Assembly: GCA_025993015.1 (NCBI GenBank)
Contig: DAJPFV010000001.1
Coordinates: 124,001 to 188,000 of the forward strand
Direction: 5' to 3'
Source: Coriobacteriaceae bacterium
Lineage (GTDB): Bacteria > Actinomycetota > Coriobacteriia > Coriobacteriales > Coriobacteriaceae
Length of the DNA stretch: 64,000 nt
Shown one piece after another: positions 24,982-33,203 of the stretch. Made by a program: the position numbers and the translations under genes. The notes beneath the pieces were generated by a model, which saw nothing but the letters and a program-made list of their open reading frames with translations, searched no databases and was not told the origin of the DNA. Every line of letters begins with the position of its first letter. Within the stretch, counting starts at the first letter, position 1.

Positions 24982-27732
24982 CTATTTCGCGTCGGCCCAG
25001 GTTATGCCGGTGCTGGCTTCGGCGATTAGGGGGACGCGGAGGTCTACTACGTGCTCCATGACGTCGCGGACCATGGTGGTTAGGCGCTCGACTTCGTCGA
25101 TGGGGCACTCAAAGTCCAGTTCGTCGTGCACTTGCAGGATCATGTGGGCGGCAAAGCCTTCCTCTTCCAGGCGGCGGCTTACGCGGGCCATCGCGATCTT
25201 GATGATGTCGGCGGCGGTTCCCTGCATGGGATGGTTCATGGCCGTGCGCTCGCCAAAGCCGCGGAGTTGCGGGTTTTTGGCCTTGAGCTCCGGAATATGA
25301 CGACGGCGGCCGTACATGGTCTCGGCGTAGCCCGTCTGCTTGGCGCGTGCCACCACGTTGTCGAGGAACGTGCGCACGCCCGGGTAGGCCTCGTAGTAGC
25401 GGTCGATCATGTCGCGTGCCTCGGCCATCGAGATATGCAGCGACTGCGACAGGCCGTAGGCCTGCTGGCCATACACGATGCCAAAGTTCACGGCCTTGGC
25501 GCGACTGCGCAGGTCGGGCGTTACCTCGGACACCGGCACACCGAACACGCGCGCCGCCGTCTCGGCATGGAAGTCCTCGCCCTCGTTAAAGGCGCGCACC
25601 AAGTGCTCGTCACCTGAGAGATGCGCCAGCAGACGCAGCTCGATCTGCGAGTAGTCCACCGCCAAAAAGACGCTTCCCTCGCCTGCCGAAAACGCCGTCT
25701 TGACGGTACGACCCAGCTCCGAGCGCGTCGGGATGTTCTGCAGGTTCGGGTCGCTCGAGGACAGACGCCCCGTTGCCGTGATGGTCTGGTTGTACGTAGT
25801 GTGTACGCGACCGTCACCACGGCGTAGCGGGCCCAGCGTGTCCAGATAGGTGGACTTGATCTTAGACTTCTCACGCCAGTCCAAGATCAGACGCACGATT
25901 TCGTGGTCACGCGCAAGGTCGCTCAGCACCTTGGCGTTGGTCGAATAATAGCCGCGCTTAGTCTTCTTGAGGCCCTTGGTCGGAAGCCCCATCACATCAA
26001 AGAGCACGTGCGACAGCTGCATGGGGCTGCCAATATTAAAGGTCTCGTCACCCGCCAGGTCGCGAATACTGCGCTCAACCTCGGTAATCTGGGTCGCCAG
26101 ACCCTCGGACAGACTGTGCAGACGGTCGGGGTCCACGAGCATGCCCGCGCGCTCCATCTTGGCAAGTACCGGAACGAGCGGCATCTCGATGCCATCGAAC
26201 ACGTTGGCGGCATTCTCACGGGCCATGCACTCGCGCAACGGTGCCACGAGCGCCAGCGTCAGAGCCGCAGTACGGGCGGCAGGCGCCGGAGCGTCCTCAC
26301 CGGCACCCTCTGCGCCGCGCGCCGCAGGCAGCGCCATCTGCAGATACGTATCGGCAAGATATGCCTCATCGAACTCGGAGCGATCGGAATCCAGCAGATA
26401 GGCAGCGACCACGGTATCGAAGATACGCGTGGAATCGGCAGCGAGCGGATCCATGAGCTCGGGCTCAGAAGAATCGATGGGCGAAAGCTCATGCAGCAGC
26501 GCCTTCGTATCCGGGCTCGCCACGCGGCCCTCCATAAACAGGCGCGCGAGTACGCCAGCGATCACGCCGTGGGCAACGTTGAAACCCTCAACCTCGACCG
26601 CCGCGCCGCCGTCGCCCTCCTCGAGCGCAAATAGCCCCTGGGATGTCGCCAGCCACAGCGTGCGCGTCAAACCAAAGAGCGCACCCTCCTCCTTGTCATC
26701 GTCCACCACGGCGGCAACCCACTCGCCCGCATCAATCGCGCGGGCGACCTCGGACGCCACGGCACCAAGCGCGTCAGTATCGCCGGCGGCTGCGCGAACC
26801 ATCGCAGGTATCTCAAACACACTGGAGGCAGCAGCAACCCCGCCCTCGCCGCCAATCAGCGCCAAGAAACGGTTCTGCATGGCCGTAATGCCGAGCGTGC
26901 CGAGCGCCGCTGAGACCTCGTCGGCAGAAAACGCCGGGAAGGACGTCGCCTCAAAGTCGAGCTCGACGGGCGCATCGGTGCGAATGGTCGCAACCTTGCG
27001 GCTCAGCAGTGCGTCGTCGATGTGCGCACGCAGGTTCTCGCCCATCTTGCCCTTGACCTCATCGGCATGCGCGATGACTTCGTCCAGGCTACCGTACTGC
27101 GCGATGAGCGCACTCGCCTTTTTGGGGCCGATGCCCGGTACGCCAGGAATGTTGTCCGACGTATCGCCCTTCAGACCGTAAAAATCGGGTACGAGGGCCG
27201 GCGTAATGCCGTGATACAGGTCGTCCACGCTCTCGGGCGTCATGATCGCCACGTCGGATAGGCCCTTACGAGTCGAGACCACGTTGACGTGCTCAGTCAC
27301 AAGTTGATACATGTCGCGGTCGCCGGTCACCAGCAGCATGTCGCAGCCGGCCTCCTCGCCCAGGCGAGCCATGGTTCCCAGGATATCGTCACCTTCCCAG
27401 CCCTCGGACTGCAGAATCGGCACGTTGAGCGCGGTGAGCAGCTCCTTGATCATCGGAAACTGCGCGTGCAGATCGGGGTCCATGGGCGGGCGCTGCGCCT
27501 TATACTGCGGTAGCATCTCCATGCGCACGCGCGGCTTGCCCTTATCAAACGCCACAACCACGCTGTCGGGGTTAAAGGCATCGATCATCTTGAGAAACAT
27601 GTTCAGAAAGCCAAAGATTGCGTTGGTGGGGCGACCGTCCGGCGCGTTCATGGTCGGCGGCACGGCGTGGAAGGCACGGTGCATGAGCGAGTTGCCGTCG
27701 ATAACGGCAAAGGTGCGGCGCTTGTCAGACAT
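24982..27732 (-). CDS. polA: DNA polymerase I
   Basis: Repair and Okazaki-fragment polymerase. 916 residues from the ATG at 27732, with GAGG about eight bases upstream. The N-terminal 5' nuclease domain shows FAVIDGNSLMHRAFHA, DKGKPRVRMEMLPQYK and the helix-hairpin-helix region DTSDNIPGVPGIGPKKASALI. The polymerase domain has motif A VDYSQIELRLLAHLS, motif B RSRAKAVNFGIVYGQQAYGL, YGRRRHIPEL and motif C QVHDELDFE. The middle region lacks the 3'-5' exonuclease motifs: the expected FDTETD is replaced by WVAAVVDDDKE. Proofreading is therefore probably absent. Confidence 0.95.
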   Translation of the reverse strand: MSDKRRTFAVIDGNSLMHRAFHAVPPTMNAPDGRPTNAIFGFLNMFLKMIDAFNPDSVVVAFDKGKPRVRMEMLPQYKAQRPPMDPDLHAQFPMIKELLTALNVPILQSEGWEGDDILGTMARLGEEAGCDMLLVTGDRDMYQLVTEHVNVVSTRKGLSDVAIMTPESVDDLYHGITPALVPDFYGLKGDTSDNIPGVPGIGPKKASALIAQYGSLDEVIAHADEVKGKMGENLRAHIDDALLSRKVATIRTDAPVELDFEATSFPAFSADEVSAALGTLGITAMQNRFLALIGGEGGVAAASSVFEIPAMVRAAAGDTDALGAVASEVARAIDAGEWVAAVVDDDKEEGALFGLTRTLWLATSQGLFALEEGDGGAAVEVEGFNVAHGVIAGVLARLFMEGRVASPDTKALLHELSPIDSSEPELMDPLAADSTRIFDTVVAAYLLDSDRSEFDEAYLADTYLQMALPAARGAEGAGEDAPAPAARTAALTLALVAPLRECMARENAANVFDGIEMPLVPVLAKMERAGMLVDPDRLHSLSEGLATQITEVERSIRDLAGDETFNIGSPMQLSHVLFDVMGLPTKGLKKTKRGYYSTNAKVLSDLARDHEIVRLILDWREKSKIKSTYLDTLGPLRRGDGRVHTTYNQTITATGRLSSSDPNLQNIPTRSELGRTVKTAFSAGEGSVFLAVDYSQIELRLLAHLSGDEHLVRAFNEGEDFHAETAARVFGVPVSEVTPDLRSRAKAVNFGIVYGQQAYGLSQSLHISMAEARDMIDRYYEAYPGVRTFLDNVVARAKQTGYAETMYGRRRHIPELKAKNPQLRGFGERTAMNHPMQGTAADIIKIAMARVSRRLEEEGFAAHMILQVHDELDFECPIDEVERLTTMVRDVMEHVVDLRVPLIAEASTGITWADAK

Positions 27733-27898
27733 ATTGAATACCTCGCTTTGGGCTGGGCACGGTTTGCTCACTCCAGTTTACACGCTCCCCGCCCCGCGGC
27801 CACCGCACATCAAGCTCCCCCGCCACCGCACGCTCCCGAGTGATACGATGGCTCACGGTACATCAACCAGCACGATCGATCCGAAAGGAGCCTGCGTC

Positions 27899-29296
27899 AT
27901 GGAGCGTCCCTGCGCATGGAAAAAGTACACACCACAGCAAATCGAGGAGCTCGAGGAGCTTTGCCGCGGCTATAAGCAGTTTTTGAGCGAGAACAAGACC
28001 GAGCGCCTGTGCGTCAAGACCGGCATCAAGATGGCCGAGAAGGCGGGCTACGTCGACCTGGAGACCGTGATCGCCGAAGGCCGCGAGCTCAAGGCAGGAG
28101 ACAAGGTGTACGCCGCCAACCACGGCAAGGACCTTATGCTCGTCAACCTGGGCACCGCCCCGCTCGAGCAGGGCTTTAACATCCTGGGCGCCCACGTGGA
28201 CTCGCCGCGCCTGGACCTCAAGCAGAACCCCGCCTTCGAAGCCGGCGACATGGCCTACCTCGACACGCACTACTACGGCGGCGTCAAGAGCTACCACTGG
28301 GTGGCCTCCCCGCTTGCACTCGTGGGCGTCATCTGCAAAAAGGACGGCACCACCGTCGACATCAACATCGGCGACAAGGCCGACGATCCGGTCTTTACCA
28401 TCTCCGACCTGCTAATCCACCTCTCGAGCGAGCAGATGGCCAAGCCCGCCAAGGACGCCGTCGACGCCGAGATCCTCGACGTGATCGTGGGCGGCCGCCC
28501 CGTCAAGTTCGATGAGGACGACAGGGACGCCCCCAAGGAGCCCGTCAAGCAGATGTTCCTGGACATCCTCAAGGAGCAGTATGACGTCGAGGAGGAGGAC
28601 TTCCTCTCCGCCGAGATCGAGGTCGTGCCCGCCGGTCCCGCCCGCGACATGGGCCTCGACCGCTCCATGATTCTGGGCTATGGCCACGACGACCGTGTCT
28701 GCGCCTATCCGTCCATGCTCGCCCAGATCAACGTCGCCAACGTGGAGCGCACGAGCATCACGCTCATCGTCGACAAGGAGGAGATCGGTTCCGTGGGTGC
28801 CACCGGCATGACGAGCCGCTTCTTCGAGAACACCGTCGCCGAGATCATGACGCTCGCCGGCGAGGACAGCCCGCTGGCCCTGCGCCGTGCACTCGCCCAC
28901 AGCCGCATGCTCTCCTCTGACGTGTCCGCCGGCTTCGACCCGGGCTACGCCGGCAAGTTCGAAACCAAGAACGCAGCCTTTATGGGTCGTGGCCTGTGCT
29001 TTAACAAGTACACGGGCAGCCGCGGCAAGAGCGGCTCTAACGACGCCGACGCCGAGTATGTGGCCCTCATCCGCGACATCATGGACGAGGCGGGCGTTGA
29101 CTTCCAGACCTGCGAGCTCGGCCGCGTCAACGCAGGTGGCGGTGGCACCATCGCCTACATCATGGCCAAGTACGGCATGAACGTCATCGACTCCGGTGTT
29201 GCCGTCCTGTCCATGCACGCCCTGTGGGAGATCGCCAGCAAGGCCGATATCTACGAGGCCTATCGCGGCTACAAGGCCTTCATCGAGCGCGCGTAA
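27899..29296 (+). CDS. M18-family aminopeptidase
   Basis: Zinc metallo-aminopeptidase that removes N-terminal residues (acidic or broad specificity) from peptides. 465 residues from the ATG at 27899, which has AAAGGAG about eight bases upstream. Metal and catalytic motifs: NILGAHVDSPRLDLKQNP, then TLIVDKEEIGSVGATG, and MSSDVSAGFDP-like LSSDVSAGFDPGY. The C-terminus DIYEAYRGYKAFIERA is almost repeated in a fragment at 36958-37032. Divergent from polA and followed by a strong terminator. Confidence 0.92.
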   Translation: MERPCAWKKYTPQQIEELEELCRGYKQFLSENKTERLCVKTGIKMAEKAGYVDLETVIAEGRELKAGDKVYAANHGKDLMLVNLGTAPLEQGFNILGAHVDSPRLDLKQNPAFEAGDMAYLDTHYYGGVKSYHWVASPLALVGVICKKDGTTVDINIGDKADDPVFTISDLLIHLSSEQMAKPAKDAVDAEILDVIVGGRPVKFDEDDRDAPKEPVKQMFLDILKEQYDVEEEDFLSAEIEVVPAGPARDMGLDRSMILGYGHDDRVCAYPSMLAQINVANVERTSITLIVDKEEIGSVGATGMTSRFFENTVAEIMTLAGEDSPLALRRALAHSRMLSSDVSAGFDPGYAGKFETKNAAFMGRGLCFNKYTGSRGKSGSNDADAEYVALIRDIMDEAGVDFQTCELGRVNAGGGGTIAYIMAKYGMNVIDSGVAVLSMHALWEIASKADIYEAYRGYKAFIERA

Positions 29297-29326
29297 CCTC
29301 ACGCCCCAGCTCAATCACCCCTTTGC

Positions 29327-29370
29327 ATGGCGGTGTCGACATGTTTGGTCGACACCGCCATTTTTGTTTT
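29327..29370 (+). terminator. Terminator after the M18 aminopeptidase
   Basis: A perfect 14-base-pair stem (29327-29340 with 29348-29361) followed by TTTTTGTTTT. Confidence 0.92.
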
Positions 29371-29426
29371 CGAGCCGCCCTAGGACGATAGACGCGTCAC
29401 AGACCTGAAACAAACGCATCTTCTTC

Positions 29427-29454
29427 TTGACTATACCTAGTAATCTACTAGTCT
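29427..29454 (+). promoter_or_regulatory. Promoter with operator-like palindrome before the peptide operon
   Basis: TTGACT (29427-29432) and TAGTCT (29449-29454) are 16 bases apart. A perfect inverted repeat CTAGTA-ATC-TACTAG (29437-29451) fills the spacer and overlaps the -10, an ideal place for a repressor. The transcript would start near 29461, about 35 bases before the 25-codon frame. Confidence 0.5.
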
Positions 29455-29495
29455 TGTAGGGAATTAATTGGCGCCTACAGCGAAGGGGTTGACAC

Positions 29496-29573
29496 ATGAA
29501 AAAGAAGCATCTCTACGAGACCCTCCTTTGTATGGGCCTTTTCATGTGTAAGCCCGAGTTCTGCTGCGAATAA
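29496..29573 (+). CDS. Cys-rich 25-residue peptide or leader
   Basis: A 25-codon frame with AAGGGG seven bases before the ATG. It starts MKKKHLYETLLC and ends K-P-E-F-C-C-E, with Cys at 12, 18, 23 and 24. A large hairpin (29552-29611; inner perfect arms CTGCTGCGAA/TTCGCAGCAG) overlaps the two final Cys codons and the stop. The importer lipoprotein gene starts 125 bases later. Two readings: a cysteine-sensing leader like the poly-Cys upstream frames reported in other actinobacteria, or a small secreted or processed peptide handled by the importer and peptidases encoded next. Sequence alone cannot decide. Confidence 0.6.
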   Translation: MKKKHLYETLLCMGLFMCKPEFCCE

Positions 29574-29611
29574 GCGTATAAGCGAAGCCTGTTCGCAGCA
29601 GGCCCTCGGGC
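29552..29611 (+). promoter_or_regulatory. Hairpin overlapping the end of the Cys-rich frame
   Basis: Outer arms GCCCGAG (29552-29558) and CTCGGGC (29605-29611), inner perfect ten-base arms at 29561-29570 and 29592-29601. No T-run follows, so it is not a plain intrinsic terminator. A second stem CGATGT/ACATCG (29656-29674) lies just before the ribosome site of the next gene. Confidence 0.6.
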
Positions 29612-29698
29612 GCCCCGCCTTTAGCACCCCAACAACTCGATAACCGTAAAACGCACGATGTCTCTTGCACATCGAGCTCCCAACGTCAGGAGAAAACC

Positions 29699-31339
29699 AT
29701 GTCTGTAATCAACCAAAACCTCAGCAGACGCAACTTCGTTCGCGGCATTGGCACGGCTGCCGCACTCGGCCTTTTCGCTCTTACCGGTTGCACCGGAGGC
29801 AGCAAGTCGGCAGGCTCCGCAGCTGCGGGATCGGCGTCCGCGTCGGCCAAAACGCCCGACACGCTCACCTTGGGCTCCGGCTCGGCCGTAAGCACGCTGA
29901 GCGTCAACCAGGAAGCCGGATCTGCAAACTATCAGCTGGCAGCACTTTTCCAGGAGGGCCTGACGGGACTCGACGCCGAGGGCAAAACCATCCCGGCGCT
30001 TGCCGAGAAGTGGCACAGCGAAGACAACAAGACCTGGGTATTCGACCTACGCCAAAACGTCACCTTCCATGACGGCAGCGCACTCACCGCAGACGACGTG
30101 GTCTTCTCCATCGAAACCGCTCGCGATGCCACTCTCTCCCCTGGCCTTTCCACTTACTGGCCGGCCTACGTCACCGGATCATCGAAAACAGGCGAGAATC
30201 AGGTGACAATCACGCTCGATTCCCCCCATGCCGACTTCCCAGACCAGGTTTCCAATGCAGCTGGCCTCTTTGTCACCTCAAAGGCGTTCTGGGATGAGGC
30301 GGGCAACGACTACGGCTCGTCCAAGGGGCTCATCCTGGGAACCGGCCCCTATCAGGTCACAGAGTTCGACTCTTCCAGCCACGTGACGCTGGAGCGCTAC
30401 GATGGCTGGTGGGGCTCGATCACGGCTCCCAGGACGGTGCGCATCGATTTCATCCCCGAAGACTCAACGCGCCTCCTCGCGTTCCAGGATGGGTCCATCG
30501 ATGTTTCTCTCACCGTTCCGGTGACAAGCGTCGACGAGTGGGCTCAAGACGGGTCGACGGTCTCCAAGTACTCGGACCGCTCGTATTACGGACTGACCTT
30601 CGATCAAAGCGTCGCGCCGTTCGACGATATCCACGTTCGCCGCGCCGTCGCCCATGCGCTCGACAAAGAGAAGATTGTCTCGGGCATCCTCAAAGGCTAC
30701 GGCGAGGTGGCCACCGGCATCGATTCCCCCGAGCAGCTCGCCGGCTGGGCAGGCAGCGCCAAGGAGGCGCGCAAGCTCGTTGCCGATCTGGGCGCCGTCG
30801 AGTTCAGCATTAAGAAAGCCAAAGCAGAGCTCAAGCAGTCGGCACACGCTGACGGCTTCAAGACGACCCTCACCTACCCCACGGGCTACCCAGCCGTCGG
30901 CAAAGCCTCAATCGCCCTGGCCGAGCAGCTCAAGAGCATCGGCATCGACGTCGACGTCCAAGAGCAGACGCTCGACCAATGGCTGAGCGAGGTTGGCAAC
31001 GGCGAGCAGGGCGTGGCCTGGATGATCTACAACCCCACCACCTCCACCCCCAACGAGGTGACATCCTGGCTGCTTGCCGCCGGCGGAGCGGGCACGAACC
31101 CAGCCAACTGGACCGACGAGGACGTTGCGGCCAAGACTGACTCCATCGGCCAGCTCACCGATGCAAAAGAACAGCTCGACATCGTGCTGGAGACCACGAA
31201 AGCAGCTCTTGAGCAGGCTATCTACGCCCCCGCATGGTGGGGGCAGGCCGTCGTGGCAAGCAAGCAGGGCATAACGTTCAAGGATTCCGGAACGTTCTGG
31301 CTCGCAACGCCCTGGGCATCTGAATTCAGCGCCGAATAG
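29699..31339 (+). CDS. Peptide/nickel-type ABC transporter substrate-binding lipoprotein
   Basis: Extracytoplasmic binding protein of the SBP family 5 (OppA/DppA/NikA group). 546 residues. The N-terminus has a twin-arginine motif (SRRNF, residues 9-13), a hydrophobic stretch and a lipobox ending at Cys31 (LTGC), so it is a membrane-anchored lipoprotein probably exported by Tat. Family motifs: ALAEKWHSEDNKTWVFDLRQNVTFHDG and GTGPYQVTEFD. AGGAG lies about six bases before the ATG. First large gene of a six-gene operon. The ligand (peptide, nickel complex or other) cannot be told by sequence; the peptidases downstream favour peptides. Confidence 0.88.
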   Translation: MSVINQNLSRRNFVRGIGTAAALGLFALTGCTGGSKSAGSAAAGSASASAKTPDTLTLGSGSAVSTLSVNQEAGSANYQLAALFQEGLTGLDAEGKTIPALAEKWHSEDNKTWVFDLRQNVTFHDGSALTADDVVFSIETARDATLSPGLSTYWPAYVTGSSKTGENQVTITLDSPHADFPDQVSNAAGLFVTSKAFWDEAGNDYGSSKGLILGTGPYQVTEFDSSSHVTLERYDGWWGSITAPRTVRIDFIPEDSTRLLAFQDGSIDVSLTVPVTSVDEWAQDGSTVSKYSDRSYYGLTFDQSVAPFDDIHVRRAVAHALDKEKIVSGILKGYGEVATGIDSPEQLAGWAGSAKEARKLVADLGAVEFSIKKAKAELKQSAHADGFKTTLTYPTGYPAVGKASIALAEQLKSIGIDVDVQEQTLDQWLSEVGNGEQGVAWMIYNPTTSTPNEVTSWLLAAGGAGTNPANWTDEDVAAKTDSIGQLTDAKEQLDIVLETTKAALEQAIYAPAWWGQAVVASKQGITFKDSGTFWLATPWASEFSAE

Positions 31340-31366
31340 GCACTCGGCACAAACCTTTAAGGCGGG

Positions 31367-32383
31367 ATGAATATGCAAGCGTTGAAGATGATAGTCAAGC
31401 GCGTGACAGGACTTCTTGTGCTGCTAGCCGCGCTTTCGATCGTGACCTTCGGGTTGCTCTATCTGACAGGGAGCGACCCCGCACGCTCCCTTGTTGGGGC
31501 CAAACAGGTAAGCGAATCGCAGCTCGAGGCAATTCGGTCGCGTTATCACCTCGATCAGCCCGTATGGACCCAGTATCTCTATTGGGTCCAAGGGGTCCTG
31601 AGCGGCAGCCTTGGCACCTCGACCCGCACGCAGCTGCCCGTCACAGATATGATTTCGCAGCGCATGGGCATCACCCTCGCGCTTGCGCTCATGGCACTTG
31701 TCCTCGCCCTTGCCGTAGGTCTTCCTTTGGGCATCATTGCAGCGAAGCATGCGGGTTCATGGCAAGATCGTCTCATCACGACTATCTCGATAGCAGGCCT
31801 CAGCGCCCCGAGCTACGCCATCGGTTTGCTTTTGCTCTATGTGCTCTCCGCACGGCTTAAAATCTTCCCTATCTATGGCCAGGGAGATGGAAGCCCTCTC
31901 GACACGTTTAGACATCTCATCTTGCCGGCAGTAACCCTCGCCATCGGCATCATCGCCAGCGTCGTCAAGATTTCGCGCGCATCCCTCATCGACGAGATCG
32001 GCTCGGACTATACGCTATTCGCACGCTCGCGCGGGGTCTCCGCCCTGTCCGTCACGCTTGGTCAGCTGCAAAACGCCGCACTGCCCGTCCTTACCTCTTC
32101 CGGCCTGCTCATCGCCTCTCTTATCTCGGGAACCGTCATTGTCGAGACCATGTTTTCGCTTGGCGGAATCGGAACGCTGCTTCAGCAATCGGTAACGTTT
32201 GGCGACATTCCCTGTGTGCAGGCCATCACGCTCCTCCTGGCGAGCGTGATCTGCATCTCCACCGCAATCGTCGACACCTTGGCGCAGCTCGCGGACCCAC
32301 GCCTGAGAAAGCGCGCGAAGAAGCCGCGAGCAGCCGCGACGATCCTGTCGTTCAGCCCGATACCGCAAAAGGAGGCCGAGTAA
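31367..32383 (+). CDS. Peptide-type ABC transporter permease (OppB-like)
   Basis: First membrane subunit of the importer. 338 residues from the ATG at 31367; a second ATG two codons later is also plausible since GGCGGG precedes it by six bases. N-terminal helix LLVLLAALSIVTFGLLYLTG, then the OppB-type stretch YHLDQPVWTQYLYWVQGVLSGSLG (given in part), and the EAA-like loop around LIDEIGSDYTLFARSRGVS. About six membrane helices. It follows the lipoprotein by 27 bases; the next permease starts one base after its stop. Confidence 0.88.
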   Translation: MNMQALKMIVKRVTGLLVLLAALSIVTFGLLYLTGSDPARSLVGAKQVSESQLEAIRSRYHLDQPVWTQYLYWVQGVLSGSLGTSTRTQLPVTDMISQRMGITLALALMALVLALAVGLPLGIIAAKHAGSWQDRLITTISIAGLSAPSYAIGLLLLYVLSARLKIFPIYGQGDGSPLDTFRHLILPAVTLAIGIIASVVKISRASLIDEIGSDYTLFARSRGVSALSVTLGQLQNAALPVLTSSGLLIASLISGTVIVETMFSLGGIGTLLQQSVTFGDIPCVQAITLLLASVICISTAIVDTLAQLADPRLRKRAKKPRAAATILSFSPIPQKEAE

Positions 32384-32384
32384 C

Positions 32385-33203
32385 ATGGCCCATCGCATAC
32401 GCCGGACCTTTCCGCTTCTGCTCGCAGTCCTCTGGCTGCTCATCGTAGTCGCACTCACCGTCTTTCCCGAGCTCAGAGACGGTGCACTCACACAAGACCT
32501 CGCTCTAACCGAGGCCGCCCCAGGAACCGCGGGGCATCTGCTGGGAACCGACGCGCTCGGTCGCGACGTGGTCAGGCTCACCCTCGCCGGCTCGCGTACC
32601 GCGCTGGTAGGCCCTGTGGTCATTGCCCTTGGCGCCATGACGGTCGGCGTTGTCCTTGGCCTTTCGTGCGCCTACTTTGGCGGCCCGCTCGATTGGGCCG
32701 TATCGCGTATCGTCGAGCTCATGCTCTCGCTGCCCACGCTGTTGCTCGCCATCGTCATCGCAGGCATCCTCGGCGGATCTTACGCCACCGATGTACTGGT
32801 ATTCGTGATTCTCTACACCCCCTACGAAATCAGGCTTGTCCGCGCTGCCGCGCTGCGACACATCCACGACTCGTTTCTCGATGCGTGCAAGCTCCTCGAG
32901 CTGAGCCCGGCACGCATCATGTTCCGGCATCTGCTCCCCATCATCCAACCTGTCGTGGTGTCCGCAGTGTTCCTCGATATGTCCAACGCATTGGTCTCGC
33001 TCTCCTCGTTGTCGTTCTTGGGAATCGGCATCTCTCCACAGCAGGCAGACTGGGGAAGGCAGCTCTCCGACGCCCGCTCGCTGATCTACAGCAATCCCGC
33101 CGCGGCTATCGCGCCCGCAGTCGTCATCATCGTCACATCGATCGCCTTAAACGTCATCGGTGACAACATCGCAGCAGGCAATCGAGAGGAGGCCCACGCA
33201 TGA
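32385..33203 (+). CDS. Peptide-type ABC transporter permease (OppC-like)
   Basis: Second membrane subunit. 272 residues. N-terminal helix LLLAVLWLLIVVALTVF, then the family hallmark LLGTDALGRDVVRLTLAGSR, and the EAA loop around RAAALRHIHDSFLDACKLL. AGGAGG lies nine bases before the ATG inside the end of the previous gene. Its stop overlaps the ATPase start (ATGA), so translation is coupled. Confidence 0.9.
   Translation: MAHRIRRTFPLLLAVLWLLIVVALTVFPELRDGALTQDLALTEAAPGTAGHLLGTDALGRDVVRLTLAGSRTALVGPVVIALGAMTVGVVLGLSCAYFGGPLDWAVSRIVELMLSLPTLLLAIVIAGILGGSYATDVLVFVILYTPYEIRLVRAAALRHIHDSFLDACKLLELSPARIMFRHLLPIIQPVVVSAVFLDMSNALVSLSSLSFLGIGISPQQADWGRQLSDARSLIYSNPAAAIAPAVVIIVTSIALNVIGDNIAAGNREEAHA

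Noticed and set aside
29311..29370. CRISPR-like repeat
   Set aside because: The repeated-looking arms are one terminator hairpin. No array of spaced direct repeats was found in the window.
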